Source: Nematopogon swammerdamellus (taxonomy: Eukaryota > Arthropoda > Insecta > Lepidoptera > Adelidae). Taken from it: 64,000 bases of DNA. The notes beneath the pieces were generated by a model, which saw only the letters and a list, made by a program, of their open reading frames with translations, made no database searches and was not told the DNA's origin. The stretch's first letter is position 1. Every line of letters begins with the position of its first letter. Below are positions 31,936-43,999 of this stretch, in pieces. The position numbers and the translations under genes were made by a program. The stretch spans positions 19,731,566-19,795,565 of the forward strand of contig OX336340.1 of assembly GCA_946902875.1 (NCBI GenBank). The letters run 5' to 3'.

Positions 31936-32559
31936 TTGGCTGCCCTAAGTGGCTTGGAGAGGAAACGTATTGTCTCATTCTAAAGCTCGACACGCATTAT
32001 TTGATGCCTGGAACTGTACTAATATTTCTATTTATTAGAGCCAGGCCACACCTGTCTTATCCTCCCTATCACTTTAAGTGAGTTAAGTGAGTTAAAATTG
32101 TATATAATAAATACACCTAACCTACATATAAGTATATATAATTTGCTTCTCGGAAACGGCTCTAACGAATAGGATACAATTTAAGGCAGTCGGGTTTTAT
32201 AAATTTTTATCCATTTAAGTCGCCTTTTAGAACATGCGCGGGAAGAGATGCAGCTGGCCTATAGTTTTCATTTGCTACGATATCCTAAAATGAACACAAC
32301 ACTAGGAGTAAAAGCGAATCAGACCAAAGAAGAAGAATTTAAACAACAAGCAACAATTTATCTCAGCATCAATAAAGTTAAGGAAAAATGATACAGCAAA
32401 ACTGAGACTCCCCGAGGCGCCACTTGGAACGAAGTGGCGGCGGAGTCTCGTACTGCGTATCGTACGTTCTTGTCGTACATACACAGTTGAAAACGTTGAG
32501 AAAGTCACATATCATGGACCCTGTTTCAGACAAGCGATAAGCGAAATACGTTTTAGCAT
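31936..32559. other. Non-coding; family D fragment at 32213-32260
   Basis: The GTCGCCTTTTAGAACATGCG word belongs to the 5' part of family D (minus strand). No gene is seen. Confidence 0.4.
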
Positions 32560-32745
32560 TTTTTAAATTTCCTTACCCCATAGGGAAACCTATTACTAAG
32601 CCTACGCCGTATGTCTATCTGTCTGTCCGTCCGATGGCTGTATCTTTGGAACCGTAATAGCCGGTTGATATTTTCACAGAGTATGTGTTATTTTATGGCG
32701 GATATCCTAAGAAATTAAAAAAAAACCTAAGGTTGCACTCCGGGA
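32560..32745 (-). repeat. Family C fragment
   Basis: AAGCCTACGCCGTATGTC, CTGTATCTTTGGAACCGTAA and TATGTGTTATTTTATGGCGG match the 3' two thirds of family C. A degraded head (GCGCTAGTCCGACTCACAC) appears at about 33500-33525. Confidence 0.65.
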
Positions 32746-33015
32746 GTGCCGGCAGAAGTGAAAACTTAAACATCAACGTTGTGCATTTTTGAATATTTTG
32801 GAATGGTTAGGGAATAATTTCGCACGAATTGTTTTATTTATATGTATAAAAGTACTATCATTTATGTGGTAAATACAATATTCATTTATTGCGCTATCGT
32901 AGACAAACATGACAATTTATATTACATAAAAAATTTAACACTACAGAACTATTATATTTATTTTACATCAAAAAGTTTATTTCTCAGAAAAATCAACTTT
33001 CATCCATAATTTCAA

Positions 33016-33219
33016 CGAATCTTACGCTTTTTCGATCAGGCTACGGATCTGACGCGAGTTTAACATTTTTTAACCATCTAAAAAAAGTGCCAAGCGCCGC
33101 TAAAGAAGTTTCGAATCTTACGCTTTTTCGATCAGGCTACGGATCTGACGCGAGATCTGACGCGAGTTTAACATTTTTTACCCATCTAAAAAAAGTGCCA
33201 AGCGCCGCTAAAGAAGTTT
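33016..33219 (+). repeat. Tandem duplication, ~96-bp unit, two copies
   Basis: CGAATCTTACGCTTTTTCGA starts each copy (33016 and 33112). The second copy carries an extra 12-bp internal duplication (GATCTGACGCGA). Confidence 0.9.
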
Positions 33220-33616
33220 TCACTTCAAAATAATAAAGGGGCTCCCCATAAAAGTATCATAATTGGCAGAAGAGCGCCATCTACCGAATTATCCAAACAT
33301 TTTAACAACAGAATTATGAGGGGTCACCGATAGATGGCGTGATATGCGAGATACGTGCGAGTGCGACTTTAAAGCCAAATAACAAATAACCCATTGCATT
33401 CTACTCTGCTTACCCCGATTGTCGGGATACAGAGTGTGGTATCAGTATGAATATAACAAAAAAATAATACGATCATTTACGTGGTGGCACGGAAACCTTG
33501 ATGCGCTAGTCCGACTCACACTTTTTTAATAATTGTTGCGTGGTTATTAGTGCTAAGCATGTACTCGCTTTTTATATTTCTTCTTTAGATAATAAGGGAT
33601 ATGACCCCTTCATATA
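33220..33616. other. Non-coding; family D scrap at about 33405-33440
   Basis: CCCCGATTGTCGGGATACAG and a decayed family C head are the only recognised words. Confidence 0.4.
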
Positions 33617-33798
33617 TTACTAGGTGGTAGGGTTTAACCCGTCGGGTTGATACCACCGCACTGAATGAAAGGTCGATCAAAACGGCTATGTAAATAGTTT
33701 GTGTTTTCCGTCCAGTTCAGTGTAGCCGGCACGACCGAAGGGAAGCACTGGCGTGGCACCAAGTTCACTCGGTGTTATGGGCTGACATCACGGATGTT
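33617..33798 (+). mobile_element. Family A SINE, central and 3' part only
   Basis: It begins in the central domain (AGGTGGTAGGGTTTAACCCG) and ends at CATCACGGATGTT. Both ends are truncated. Confidence 0.75.
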
Positions 33799-34210
33799 AA
33801 AATAACTAAGAGTCTATATAAGAGAGAATAAAGTATTTATTAAATAGATATATAAGGTCAGTCGGTGCCCCACCAAGTTCGGCATTAAACCTTCACTGGA
33901 ATAAACTTGGGGTACTTATGACCACCTTAGAACCCACAGCCGATATAAAACCTTCACTCTAAGGCTTATAGAGGAAATTGAAACATGTCTCCCATTTACT
34001 TGTTGTGTTCCTCTGAGATCTCGCGGGGATTTCTCTCGCAGCATCCGAGATAAGTTGAGGGATCTACAAGATGTTACGCGGCCGCTCGCCTGATCTTTGC
34101 CGATATACTCGTATAGAAATATGTAATACTTAGGTAAGTAGGTACCTAGTGCACAAATTTCTCGTGAAAAGAAAGTGCATAAAACTAAGTTACGCACATA
34201 ATATGCCTCT
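33799..34210. other. Non-coding, possible unclassified repeat
   Basis: AAACCTTCACT occurs twice (about 33886 and 33949) in a short imperfect duplication. No gene is seen. Confidence 0.4.
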
Positions 34211-34619
34211 TGCAAATTGAGTGGCCGAGTGGTTTGGGCATCGACTTCTCATGTGAGAGGTCCGAGTTTCGAATCCGGTCGGCGGGTACCAATGAGTTTT
34301 TTCTGACGAAAAAATTTACGTGTATACCTGCTACTTCACCGTTCGGAACCGGTGTAAAACTGTATGTCCTTTCGCTTGCCCCTTACTAGTGGTAGGCTCA
34401 AATTGTAGCCGACTGGGTTGATACCACCGTACTGGACGTAAGATGGCCGCATAGCCTCGGTTGTGTTCTCCTTTAATCCAATATATACAGCAATCCAGGG
34501 AAGTATCCGGTAAGGCATCTACCTTCTCGGAAGTGATATTGGCTGGTCGGAGCATGTGCCTTGGCCCCTCCGACTCAGCCATCCATACCGGATTACATTA
34601 AAAAAATGCAAATTGAGTG
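34211..34619 (+). mobile_element. Family B SINE, full length with 13-bp target duplication
   Basis: TGCAAATTGAGTG at 34211-34223 and 34607-34619 flanks the element. The head is GGCCGAGTGGTTTGGGCATC (A box) and GAGTTTCGAATCCGG (B box). The shared central domain is at 34350-34435. The 3' end is CCATACCGGATTACAT plus A run. This is the best-defined family B insertion in the window and fixes the element boundaries. Confidence 0.93.
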
Positions 34620-35329
34620 CATACCGACCAAAATGTTGGTGTAGTAAAAATTTATGCAATAAAAGTTAATATCGATTCTGGATATTTCATTCTCGGTTCA
34701 GCGAATATCTTAGAAGCTTCTTGCGAGGAAAGAGCACGAACGTAAAAGTTTCTCTCAATATTTTCTGTGATTCGCAAGTTCCGTAACGAATTTTGGTTTA
34801 GCGGAGCAGCAGCGGTGGAAACATTCTTAAAGTTCGAGATGTTTCTGAAAGTGCAAATTGAATTTGCAGAGTTTGCACTCGCTGGCGGTTTCTTCCTGCA
34901 GTTTTGGAACAATTAAAGTAATTTTACTTATCTAACAAACTCTAGGAGGTTCTAGATTGACGTGCCCATTTGAAAATCATATAGACCACATTATAGACAA
35001 ATACATATATGTTAGTATAACGTTTAATTCAGTATTTTCCAAGTATCCATTAAAAATGCTCAATCAAAAACCTAATATAATCTGTACGCCCGTTAATTCC
35101 CACAGAGTCGAGTCGCTAAAACAATAAACATTACTTGCTGGCAGAATTTCCAACGCGATTGCATTCGCGAACACAGGCCAACGAAACTAATTCTCGCAAT
35201 GTGATCAGATGTAGCCAGTCTCGTTGCAGCTGGCGAGCCACCAAGTATAGAATCGATGACCAGCGGAACGAAGCTACTCCAATACTAGTCCGCAAGCCTT
35301 CAATAGACTGTCGCAACGCATTAAAATCG
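34620..35329. other. Non-coding, low-repeat
   Basis: Possible single-copy intron DNA at 34650-35050. 35120-35330 may belong to the decayed LINE that follows. The open frames here show no recognised domain. Confidence 0.35.
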
Positions 35330-35480
35330 CCAATGACGGAAAACTAATAGCGGAACTTATGTGACCATGGGCGGGCCATGTGTGCCGCAAAAGATATGGT
35401 CGATGGATCAAGAGACCCCATAGGCTGGAGACTGGAGACATCAAACAGGTAGAAGCATGGTAGAAGTGTTGGGAAGCCAC
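35330..35480 (+). pseudogene. Non-LTR retrotransposon pol scrap
   Basis: The plus frame reads IANDGKLIAELM, a stop, then PWAGHVCRKRYGRWIKRP, recalling the KWxWAGHVxR motif of insect LINE proteins just upstream of the GRP...RWDDD block. It holds an in-frame stop and is short. Confidence 0.5.
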
Positions 35481-36068
35481 TAGTCAGCTTCCGAAGCGAA
35501 GCTTTTTAAGGCACGTTTGGGATGGGCACCTAACTCAGAAAAAGGGAAACGTCACAAAAGTACGAACGAAAGTTGCAACGCTCCTCATTGGCTGGGCAAC
35601 GCGGTTCCAACTATGAGAGTCTTTTGGAGTCGAACCATTGTATAAGTTGAAAGGAATATACCATAGTCTGCGCTATCCCTCGGATTACCTACAGAAGTCT
35701 TGCTTCTGTCACCTCACCTATTTTTTATGTGTAATATCTCAGCCCTCGCCATGGGCTGTCATTTTGTGAATGGACGTAATGAGTTTGAGTGAAGTATATT
35801 ATTATTACAGTTGGCGCATGTCATCAGCTGTTAACCGTGCATTTATAGAGACAGTATGAAATAAATGTTAAGACATTTTTGGCGACTACTGCATGGATAG
35901 CGAAATCAGAGGAGCACAAGCACACCCTTCGATAATGATGATAATGATGCGTGCTTCGTGTTTATTACGATGTTTATTATCTACTTCATTTACAATTGTT
36001 AATTAAATTTGTTTTATTATTATAAATGCAATTTTTTTCATATTTATATATATATTTTAAATATATAT
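35481..36068. other. Non-coding, nothing recognised
   Basis: No gene is seen. It ends in TATA-rich DNA next to the inverted-repeat element. Confidence 0.4.
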
Positions 36069-36239
36069 TACAAAACACACATTCTAACTTAATATATTTC
36101 GACAACGCCATCTATCATACGTCATCATCATTGTTGACACACCTCAAAGTAAATATTTTAACTATGTACCTATCTATAATGTTTTACATATAACTGATGA
36201 TGACTAATGTCGAAATTGGTTAGAATGTGTGTTTTGTAA
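36069..36239. mobile_element. 171-bp element with perfect 21-bp terminal inverted repeats
   Basis: TTACAAAACACACATTCTAAC at the left and its exact reverse complement at the right, with further inverted similarity (TTTCGACA, GTCATCATCA) inward. TA on both sides fits a Tc1/mariner-type non-autonomous element. No ORF. Confidence 0.85.
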
Positions 36240-36600
36240 TAGGTATTGGTGGGAAAGGGGCGAGAAAAGGATGACGCTGGCTCACCCGATGTGGCGCGGA
36301 GGCGCGCGCAAACGTGCCTGCTCGGCTTCTACCGTTCCCACCGGGTTGGGGCTGCAGCACTCGCCGGAGACTCCGGCGCGACCGCACTAACAGCCGCGGG
36401 GGGTGCGCTCGACCGCAAACAAGCGAAACGCGACGTTGGGCTCGGCGGGAGCGCACAGATACGCACGGCGTATTCAAAATGGTTTGGTTGGAGAACCTCG
36501 CTGATTGTCCGTTTTCCGACGCGGGAGAGCACGGCTCGTCGTTCCCGGACGCCGGTTGATGGAGATCTCGTAGAATTTTCCACCAGCGACGGGTAGGTGA
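36240..36600. other. GC-rich island, function unknown
   Basis: GC-rich DNA with open frames on both strands, as expected from composition. No domain is recognised. It could be a conserved regulatory block or an exon I cannot identify. Confidence 0.3.
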
Positions 36601-37104
36601 AAAGGAAAAAAAAAAATGGTTGGGAGGACAGGTAGGTAGGCAGGAAAAATTTTAATACCCGCGAGATTTGAATCCACTGTATCTCATTGATCAGAGATCA
36701 GCCAGGTATTTATTTAATTAACTACAATAAATGTTTCACAAGTTTGCGACCATACATTTTTCAAATGCTTTTGATCGTGTATTCTCACACACATTCTCAT
36801 TGAATGCCCAGTTTGAAGAGCCATTGACACCCAAGCACTGTTCCAGTGTCACAGCACGGATCCGGTGCAAATATTTGTAGTCCTTAACGCTTCTTATCAA
36901 AGAGACGGTTTGAGGAATGGTATTTTCTAAGTGTAATGAACCACGCCGGAGCTTTGAGGACGAGTTCTCTAATCAAAGCCAGTAACTGTTCTTAGAACGT
37001 GAGGCGGGCGATTAATTTAGGTATTTCTATGAAAATTAGTTCTTCGTCGATTTAATGTTATTGAAATTTAAATAATTCTAATTACCGACCATATCTTTTT
37101 AAAG
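36601..37104. other. Non-coding, single-copy looking
   Basis: No gene or known repeat is recognised. Confidence 0.4.
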
Positions 37105-37350
37105 CTGTAGGTCCTGCAAAACTGTAGGTCAATTCTCTTGCCTCTTACTAGATGGTAGGCTTAAATTGTAGCCGACTGGTTGGTACCACCGTACTGAATG
37201 TAAATGGCCGCATAGCAGCACCAGCTGTGTTCTCTAGTCTAGTATTAGCCAGCAATCCAAAGGGAAGTCTCCGTTATGGCACCTGCCTTCTCGGAAGTTC
37301 TTGGTTGATTGGTTGGTCAGCATCTGCTTTGGCCCCTCTGACTCAGCCAA
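37105..37350 (+). mobile_element. Family B SINE, head missing
   Basis: Starts in the linker (CAAAACTGTAGGTC), has the central domain (GGTTGGTACCACCGTACTGA) and the 3' end (GGCCCCTCTGACTCAGCCA). The A-tail is lost. Confidence 0.75.
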
Positions 37351-38230
37351 TTAATTTAAGGATTATGTTTAATATATTTCAATATACTTAAAATTTATTA
37401 AAGTGGTTTTAATAATTTAAAGTAAGCGGTGATTTTAATGCTAACTGTCCGAAAATTACGTTACAGAAAAAATAGACGGTTTGCGAAGAAGACACATTGA
37501 GAATTAGACAAAATGCGACTAGAGAAGTATTCAAAATTAGAAATGGGCTATTTGATACGTAGACCTCATGAGAAATGGGCTATTAATTTTGATAAGTAGA
37601 CCATATTTTGATGAATAGACCTCATGAGAAATGGGCTATTTGATAAGTAGACCTCATGACAAATGGGCTATTTGATAAGTAGACCTCTGGCGCCTGAGGG
37701 ACATTTACTTAGGTACTTACGTAAGTTTTTATTTAAGAAGTAAATATTTTCACAACTCAATCAAAATGTTAATGACACGACATCAATTAAATTATCTGAA
37801 GGTAAGTCGTGAAAATGTAAGACACTAAAATATATTTTAAAATTATGAAACCGCAAGAAAGAAACAGAACGAAAATAATTCAAACGTTTCTTAAAATAAG
37901 GTCGAAAATACTGTGAACAGTTTATTTCGAGGGAAATCTAGGCAGCAGGCAAGTTTGCCGACAAAGTTGCATCTCTGCCACACGCGAGCCGTAAAGTCGC
38001 AATTTGCATTCGTGCCTTCTCGCCGAGACACTTACACCTAGTAATGTCTCGGCAACTTCAGGTGAGTTACTGCGGCGATCCATTACAGCCTGACCTGACG
38101 TAAAATAACGAAAAATAACAAATTTCAAGCAAGAAGCCGGAAAGAAAATTTAATAAAAAAATAAAAATTATTTTTTCCGCCTTCGAGAAGGAAATACAGA
38201 TTTTAATTCGATTATATTTTAATTCGACTA
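37351..38230. other. Non-coding, with a short tandem repeat at 37535-37690
   Basis: GAAATGGGCTATTTGATAAG then TAGACCTCATGA repeats about four times. The rest has no recognised feature. Confidence 0.5.
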
Positions 38231-38590
38231 GTCAGCCTCGGTAGCTCAGTGGTGCGGTCGGTCGGACCATAATCACACCTGGGCGCGGTCAGTGGATGGC
38301 TGGGTGGCCGCACGACCGTTGGAGGCTGACCGTGGTTCGGATTCCACGTAAAACTATACCTTACCTGTACCGTACTTTCGTACCTTACACGTGGTAGGGT
38401 TTAACCTGCACCGAGTGAAAGGTCGGTCGAAACGGCTATTGAAATAGTTCGTGTTGTCCGTCCAGTTCAGTGTAGCCGGCACGACCGAAGGGAAGAATTA
38501 AAATGACACCTAGTTCACCAACCAAGGTGTTATGGGCTGACATTACGGGTGAAGTAGGTGATGTAGCCAACCGTGTCAGTGTCCATAAAT
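38231..38590 (+). mobile_element. Family A SINE, near full length
   Basis: Head GTCAGCCTCGGTAGCTCAGT, 5S block partly mutated (GGGCGCGGTCAGTGGATGG), B box GGTTCGGATTCC, 3' end CAGTGTCCATAAA. Confidence 0.8.
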
Positions 38591-38603
38591 GTTGTACGTT
38601 GGA

Positions 38604-38889
38604 AAAAAAAACTGGCCAAGTGCTAGTCGGACTCGCGTACCGAGGTTTCCGCAGCGCAAAAAAAACATGTTTCTTGTATGGGAACCCCCCTTAATTTTTT
38701 ACTTTTTCAATATTTTATTATTATATTATTTTATTATTTTTGTTTTATCCGCCATAATACCACACATTCTGTGAAAAATTCAACCGGCTACCTATAATTA
38801 CGGTTCCAAAGATACAGCAGTAGGACAGACAGACAGACAGACGGCGTGGGCTTATATAGGCTTCCGCAATGGATACGGAAACCTAAAAA
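38604..38889 (+). repeat. Family C, full copy
   Basis: Head CTGGCCAAGTGCTAGTCGGA; body and 3' end (GGATACGGAAACCTAAAAA) present. Confidence 0.8.
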
Positions 38890-39467
38890 GAGCGCGCTAT
38901 TTTCTAACTTTCTATAGAGGACTCTTACAAAGTACCTGTTTAACTAAGTACCATCATTGCAGATAAGAAATAATAAATTATTCCCAATTTCGCGAAATAA
39001 CAGCTCCTCGCTCAGACAATTCAAAGAAAATGGGAGAGAAAGTTACCAACTTGCTTCAACAATTGTATTCGGTTCAAAAGCAAATAAAGGACTCATTTCG
39101 TTTAATGTTTATATTATTCCGCAAAGAAGTTAGCCGGTACCTCTTCGCGTTCAGTGTTCGCCGGAACGGAAGGCCCGTCTGCCGGCGATTATGATGCGCA
39201 ACAATGCCAGGAGCGTACTCTTTTAGATAATTTTAAGCGACCATTATTCTTTGTGTATTACAAATGATAGGGCAGGGAGCGCTAGCGTCGGACGCTAAAT
39301 TTTCATTTAAAAATCTTTATAGTAATCATTCAACAAATCCCTTTTGATGATTCTGATGGTCTCCGTGCGCCCGGTCTCGCATTGCAAATGAATCCAATTC
39401 GGAATTTGTTTTTGTGCAATCAATTTTATTGCTGTTACAAGAGTTGAAATCTAATTTTATATTTCTT
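38890..39467. other. Single-copy-looking intron DNA
   Basis: No recognised repeat and no coding pattern. The mixed composition at 39000-39420 resembles conserved non-coding DNA but this cannot be shown here. Confidence 0.35.
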
Positions 39468-39735
39468 ACACTTGCTTTTCCCCGTGGCTTCGCTCGGGTG
39501 AAATTAGTATTTAATTCGCCGCCGTACCCCGCACCGTACCTTTATTTCGGCGCACGGAACAATTAGGTTTTTATGAGGGCCATATCTTAACGTAACCGGA
39601 ACTGAATTTTATTTAGCCTATACCTTAGTTAGATGTGCTTGAACTAAGTTTCATCGAATTCGGATGATCGGCTTAAGAGTTATGCAGGAACATACAGAAA
39701 AGATTTCTAAAAATCGCACATTTAGTTTTAGTATC
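39468..39735 (+). repeat. Family E-type retroposon fragment
   Basis: Parallel to 30355-30665: GTGGCTTCGCTCGGGTG, GTACCTTTATTTCGGCGCAC, AAGTTTCATCGAATTCGGAT and ACATACAGAAAAGATTT. Confidence 0.6.
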
Positions 39736-39858
39736 ATACATAGAGTCTACAAAAGCAATATCTCATACATAACATAACAAAGTAACTTATTCCATGACCA
39801 TCCCTTACCGATTTATTATTATATTTTTCTTACATATGAAACATACTATTTTAAAAGC

Positions 39859-40035
39859 GTTTTTTTATGGAAATGACACGGTTGGCTACCTCACTTACTA
39901 CATCCCTGATGTCAGTCCATAACCTTGGTGAACTAGGTGCCACGCCAATGCTTCCCTTCGGTCGTTCCGGCTACACTGAACTGGACGGAAAACATGAGCT
40001 ATTGACATAGCCGTTTCAAACGAACTTTCTTGAGT
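39859..40035 (-). mobile_element. Family A SINE, 3' part only
   Basis: T run then ATGGAAATGACACGGTTGGC up to CATAGCCGTTTCAAACGAAC; 5'-truncated minus-strand copy. Confidence 0.75.
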
Positions 40036-40564
40036 GTCTTTTTGTGTCAGCGATTGTCACTCACTCGGTATACTACAAACTATCTAGGGCGCGAATTGAT
40101 GACTGTTTCATAAGTCGCAAACTCACAATCCCGTTATGTAATTAATTTATTCGAAAATTTTGAAGCATACATTATATTTGGAATAGTTTAGTTTCATAAT
40201 TCATTCAAATTATCATGAATTTGCTGAAGCAGGATTTGCTATCGCAATCCAGACATCAAGCGGAGGGATTACTGTCGACTCACGCGAAATGCAAAGCAAT
40301 TTATTTCTGTAATCGGCGATAATGCGTTGTCATCGGAAACTGCGGCCTGTCGGATCAACGGGCCTAGTTTATTGCAGTAAAATAATAAATCCCTCTAAAG
40401 CAAACAGAGAGATCAGCGCTCATCGGCGAAAAGATTGCCCCGCGGCTATTGGAATATAAAAATCAGTGCTTACAATATGTATCACGCTGAATTGGTTGAA
40501 TTTTAAAACCAGATTCATTCACAAATTGTAAAAAAATCTCATTGATGTTTCAGGACCATTATAA
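40036..40564. other. Non-coding, nothing recognised
   Basis: No gene or recognised repeat is seen. Confidence 0.4.
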
Positions 40565-41030
40565 TTTCATACATTCATACATACATAGCGTCACGCCTGT
40601 TTCCCGGTGGGGTTGGTAAGAGACAACGGATTACCTCGTGCCACGATCCTGACACACCTCTGACGCCTTTTCCACACTCATAATGTTCTTCATGAATCTC
40701 GTGGGTTACAGGTACTACGCACTTGACCCCTTTTTGAGCACATGCCCGATCTGGTCCAGGTACGTGCGTCTAGGGCGACCCTTCCCGACTCTTCCACTCA
40801 CATTCGCTCCATAAATTTCTTACGTTAATCTCCTATCATCCATTCTTCCAGCATGATCGAACCACCGAAGCTTCCTATCTCAATTCTTGTCTATCTTTTT
40901 TGTGACCACAGCGCTCTCGCACTACACTATTTCTCAATCTATCCTTTCATTGTAACTCCACACATACTCCTCAATGCGCGCATTTCCACAGCATTTATCC
41001 TGCTTTCATATAATTTCAGTGCAATATTTT
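40565..41030 (-). pseudogene. Non-LTR retrotransposon pol C-terminal fragment, decayed
   Basis: The minus strand reads RINAVEMRALRSMCGVTMKD, RLRNSVVRERCG, then, after frameshifts and stops, words equivalent to WFGHxx[20 protein letters not shown] and NPR. These are the C-terminal words of a common lepidopteran LINE. It ends in a CATA tail at 40570-40585, the 3' end of the element. At least two stops break the frame. Confidence 0.65.
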
Positions 41031-42105
41031 TTTTTGAAAAGATGTAAAATAATAATAATGTTTATCTCAACTAGTTTAATTAGTTATAATAATCTATGAA
41101 ACATTATTTTATAAATAAAGCTAAAATTTAAATAATATAAATATTAGGTATAAAAAAAAATAAAAAAAAAATATCGCTTTACTGTTAAATATTCATTTGG
41201 TAAGAACTGTGATACCTTATTTGTTGAATATTACCGTAGGCTAGTTAATCAAGTTTCATAACGTTATAGCGACAAAAACTTAATAGCATTTTCGCTAACG
41301 TCACAGGTGCGAGATATATCACTAGTTGTTTTATTGCTCTATCTCATTTATACATCAGAGGATCTAGGCGAAGAAGGAGGAAGCCCGATATAAATGACTT
41401 TTCCAGGCGTCTGCCATGACAACGTTTGCAATAAAATTGGAGGCGTTGCCTTGCGGTACGACCATAAAGTCACAGACACTCACTTGTGCTAAGTATGAAA
41501 TAAGGAATTCCACTTCATTCGAGGCCACTTGACTGAGTTCTATTGAACAATTTGAGGAGACATTTTACATCGAAAGTTTAACTGTATATTGTTATCGACG
41601 TCTTTGGTTAGTAAGTGTAGAATAAAGAATAGAACATGATTTATTGCTCCAAGAAACATTCAACAGTAACAAGTACTTTAGAAAATTTACATAAGTCAGC
41701 CTTTGGATGTTTGAGATTCGATTAATATAGTGAAATGTAAGTAGGTAGTAGCAAAAGAGTTGAACGTGAGAATTAAAGATAAAATAATAATACACGTAAG
41801 TACATGCTAGTTAAATAAAAGTAAGTGAGTAATATTTCAGTTTCAACAGTTATTCGAAAATACAACACAATAAGACCAAACGACTTCAGATTATGTTTTT
41901 AACTCTTGCTCAAAATCCTTGAGATTTCTAATGCAAATACAGTTTCATATTTCTATGAACAATCAGATTAGTTAAAAGGGCTTAGGCACATTTAATAAGC
42001 AACAAGTTGGGGGATAGATTCCCAAACTGGTTCATGAAAAATAAAAAAATAAATGTTCTATTTCAAATCAATATATTACAACTAATTATAATATGACAAT
42101 GTTAC
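41031..42105. other. AT-rich intron DNA
   Basis: No gene or recognised repeat is seen up to the receptor exon. Confidence 0.45.
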
Positions 42106-42351
42106 CTTTGTGAGATCTCTGTGAAGCTTCTTAAGGTGGAAGAGTGTGAGTGCGACGCATACAGCATTGACCGCGATCCACAGGGCGTTGAGGACGTAGT
42201 GCCTGAAGGGTCCCCGCACCAGGGGACAGTTTGGGGAGGGCCCGTAGGAGCCCTGGCCGGCGCTGGCCGCCAGCGCGCCGGACAGGAAGGTGGGCCCCAG
42301 GTTGATGGTGATGGACGCGAACCAGATCATAAATGTTCCGAACAGCACGCA
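42106..42351 (-). CDS. Class A GPCR, exon encoding TM4-ECL2-TM5
   Basis: A minus-strand exon after acceptor TTGTCCTACAG and before donor GTAACA. It has exactly 82 codons, phase 0. TM4 is CVLFGTFMIWFASITINLGP; an extracellular loop follows with one cysteine (PNCPLVRGPFRHYVLN), the expected partner of the TM3 disulphide. TM5 is ALWIAVNAVCVALTLFHLKK, then the cytoplasmic HRDLTK. It lacks the usual TM5 proline. It is the most 5' exon found; TM1-3, the DRY motif and the start codon must lie beyond 42351, probably beyond the window. The ligand is unknown; not assigned to a named receptor. Confidence 0.85.
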
Positions 42352-43999
42352 CTGTAGGACAAGAAAAATATTATGTTGAAATTGGAATCAATTAGTTCCG
42401 TGCCGACTAAAGAGTTAATCGAACCCTACAAACGAGTCATGTATTTGTCATAAATAGTCATTATCGATAATTTGTCGATAGATTTTATTACTAATAAAGT
42501 CCTGTAAACTCAAATATTTACGTAATTTTGGACTTGATTGACAATATTTTTAGTTTAATCTACCTACAAATGTGTGTGAGAGGGTGTACGTGTATGTGTA
42601 CCATAATAAGCTGTCGTGTGCATAGTGATACCACAAATAAAATAATTTTGTTTCACTATATTTATTGATGTCAGGAGTTCTAATTTGCTTATTATAACTA
42701 ACACTAAATATTATTCAATGGATAAAAGTCCTTAGTATTTTTATCGACTTCAATCACTAGTTGTTTGAAGCGTGCAAAATATTAGTCAAACGTCACTTTC
42801 TTACGTCTTAAAAAAAAACAGACTGGAAGTGAAGTGTTGAAAATTCTTTTCTTTTCTAATCTAATGTAATTAAAAATTTTAATCTCCTCTTTTCGAGCGG
42901 TTATTTATTCAGCTCTAGTTTACCACTATGCACTCCAGTGCGCTACCGAAGTTATTACCACAAAAAGCTCCTTCAGCCCGCTACAACTTGATTTACGGTT
43001 ATGATGAAGACGCTTTTAAGCTATAGTATGAGTGCGTAACCTAATAACTATTAGATAGTAGAAGTCGTTTCCAGTGCCAAACCGTTACGTACACGCTAGA
43101 ATGTGGAACGGGAAAATCCGAACGAAAAAAGGTTCACTGCTCAGCGAATTATATTCGTGCATACAGTCATTACCTCCAGGCGCTCATAAATACTAGAGCG
43201 TATAAGTATTTCCTCCATATTTCGTACGTAACACATCGTGTTAATAAACCCGAGAAGTGCTCAGAAGAAATATACGGACATTATTTACAGTGCAGAAATA
43301 CACGCGATGTTCAGTGCTATCCATAGTGCGCAGATGTGCGGAATTGAACTGCTTTCCACGAAAACTGTCAACGACATCTGAACAAAATGCCTAGCGTGTT
43401 CCGTACATCCAAAAGAGATAATATAAACTCAGGAATATATCTATGTAGCTATGCAAGAACATTTAATAGGTAAGGACGTCGGACCTTCCCCGCGCCAGGG
43501 TAACACGACGTTTGTATAAACGTACAAATGCCATTCGTTACAAACCAATCAGAGCGCGATATCGCCCGATACCACCCAATCCGAGCGCGCGCCCTCACCT
43601 CCGCTACCCGCGGAGCTTGGCGACGCTGTTTCTCATATCAACATTGGACAGTCTGACGTCCATACCTACTTAAATGTTCTTGTAACTATGTATTCATCCA
43701 GTATTTTGCATATTGGCGCTGACTTGCCGCAACTTGGGGCAGGACAGGCGACTGCTGCCGAAGTCTGCCTAACACGACATTGCACTTAGCTTGCTTCTAA
43801 AGCCGGGTTCGAGGAGCCATGGACTCGACCGACCCAATATCCGGTCGTTAGCGGACGATGATGTGACAACGCACATTTTATTTCTGCTTTTGCGAACTGC
43901 CTTATTACCCGCCGAGCTCGGATGCGGGAGTTTGAAGCTCGGGCAGATATAAAATTGAACTGTTAAACAGCTGTGATGGAATCACACAAGGTAAAAATA
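42352..43999. other. Intron DNA with one GC-rich, CCAAT-containing patch
   Basis: AT-rich to 43480. 43480-43640 is GC-richer, with CCAATCAGAGCGCGA. The word CCAATCAGAGC also occurs at about 2048. No exon is recognised. Confidence 0.35.

Noticed and set aside
36220..36677. GC-rich ORFs as an exon of a host gene
   Set aside because: Open frames on both strands come from composition; no recognisable domain or consistent splice sites.
42121..42357. Plus-strand ORF opposite the receptor exon
   Set aside because: Shadow of the GC-rich minus-strand exon, which has proper splice sites and membrane-segment coding.
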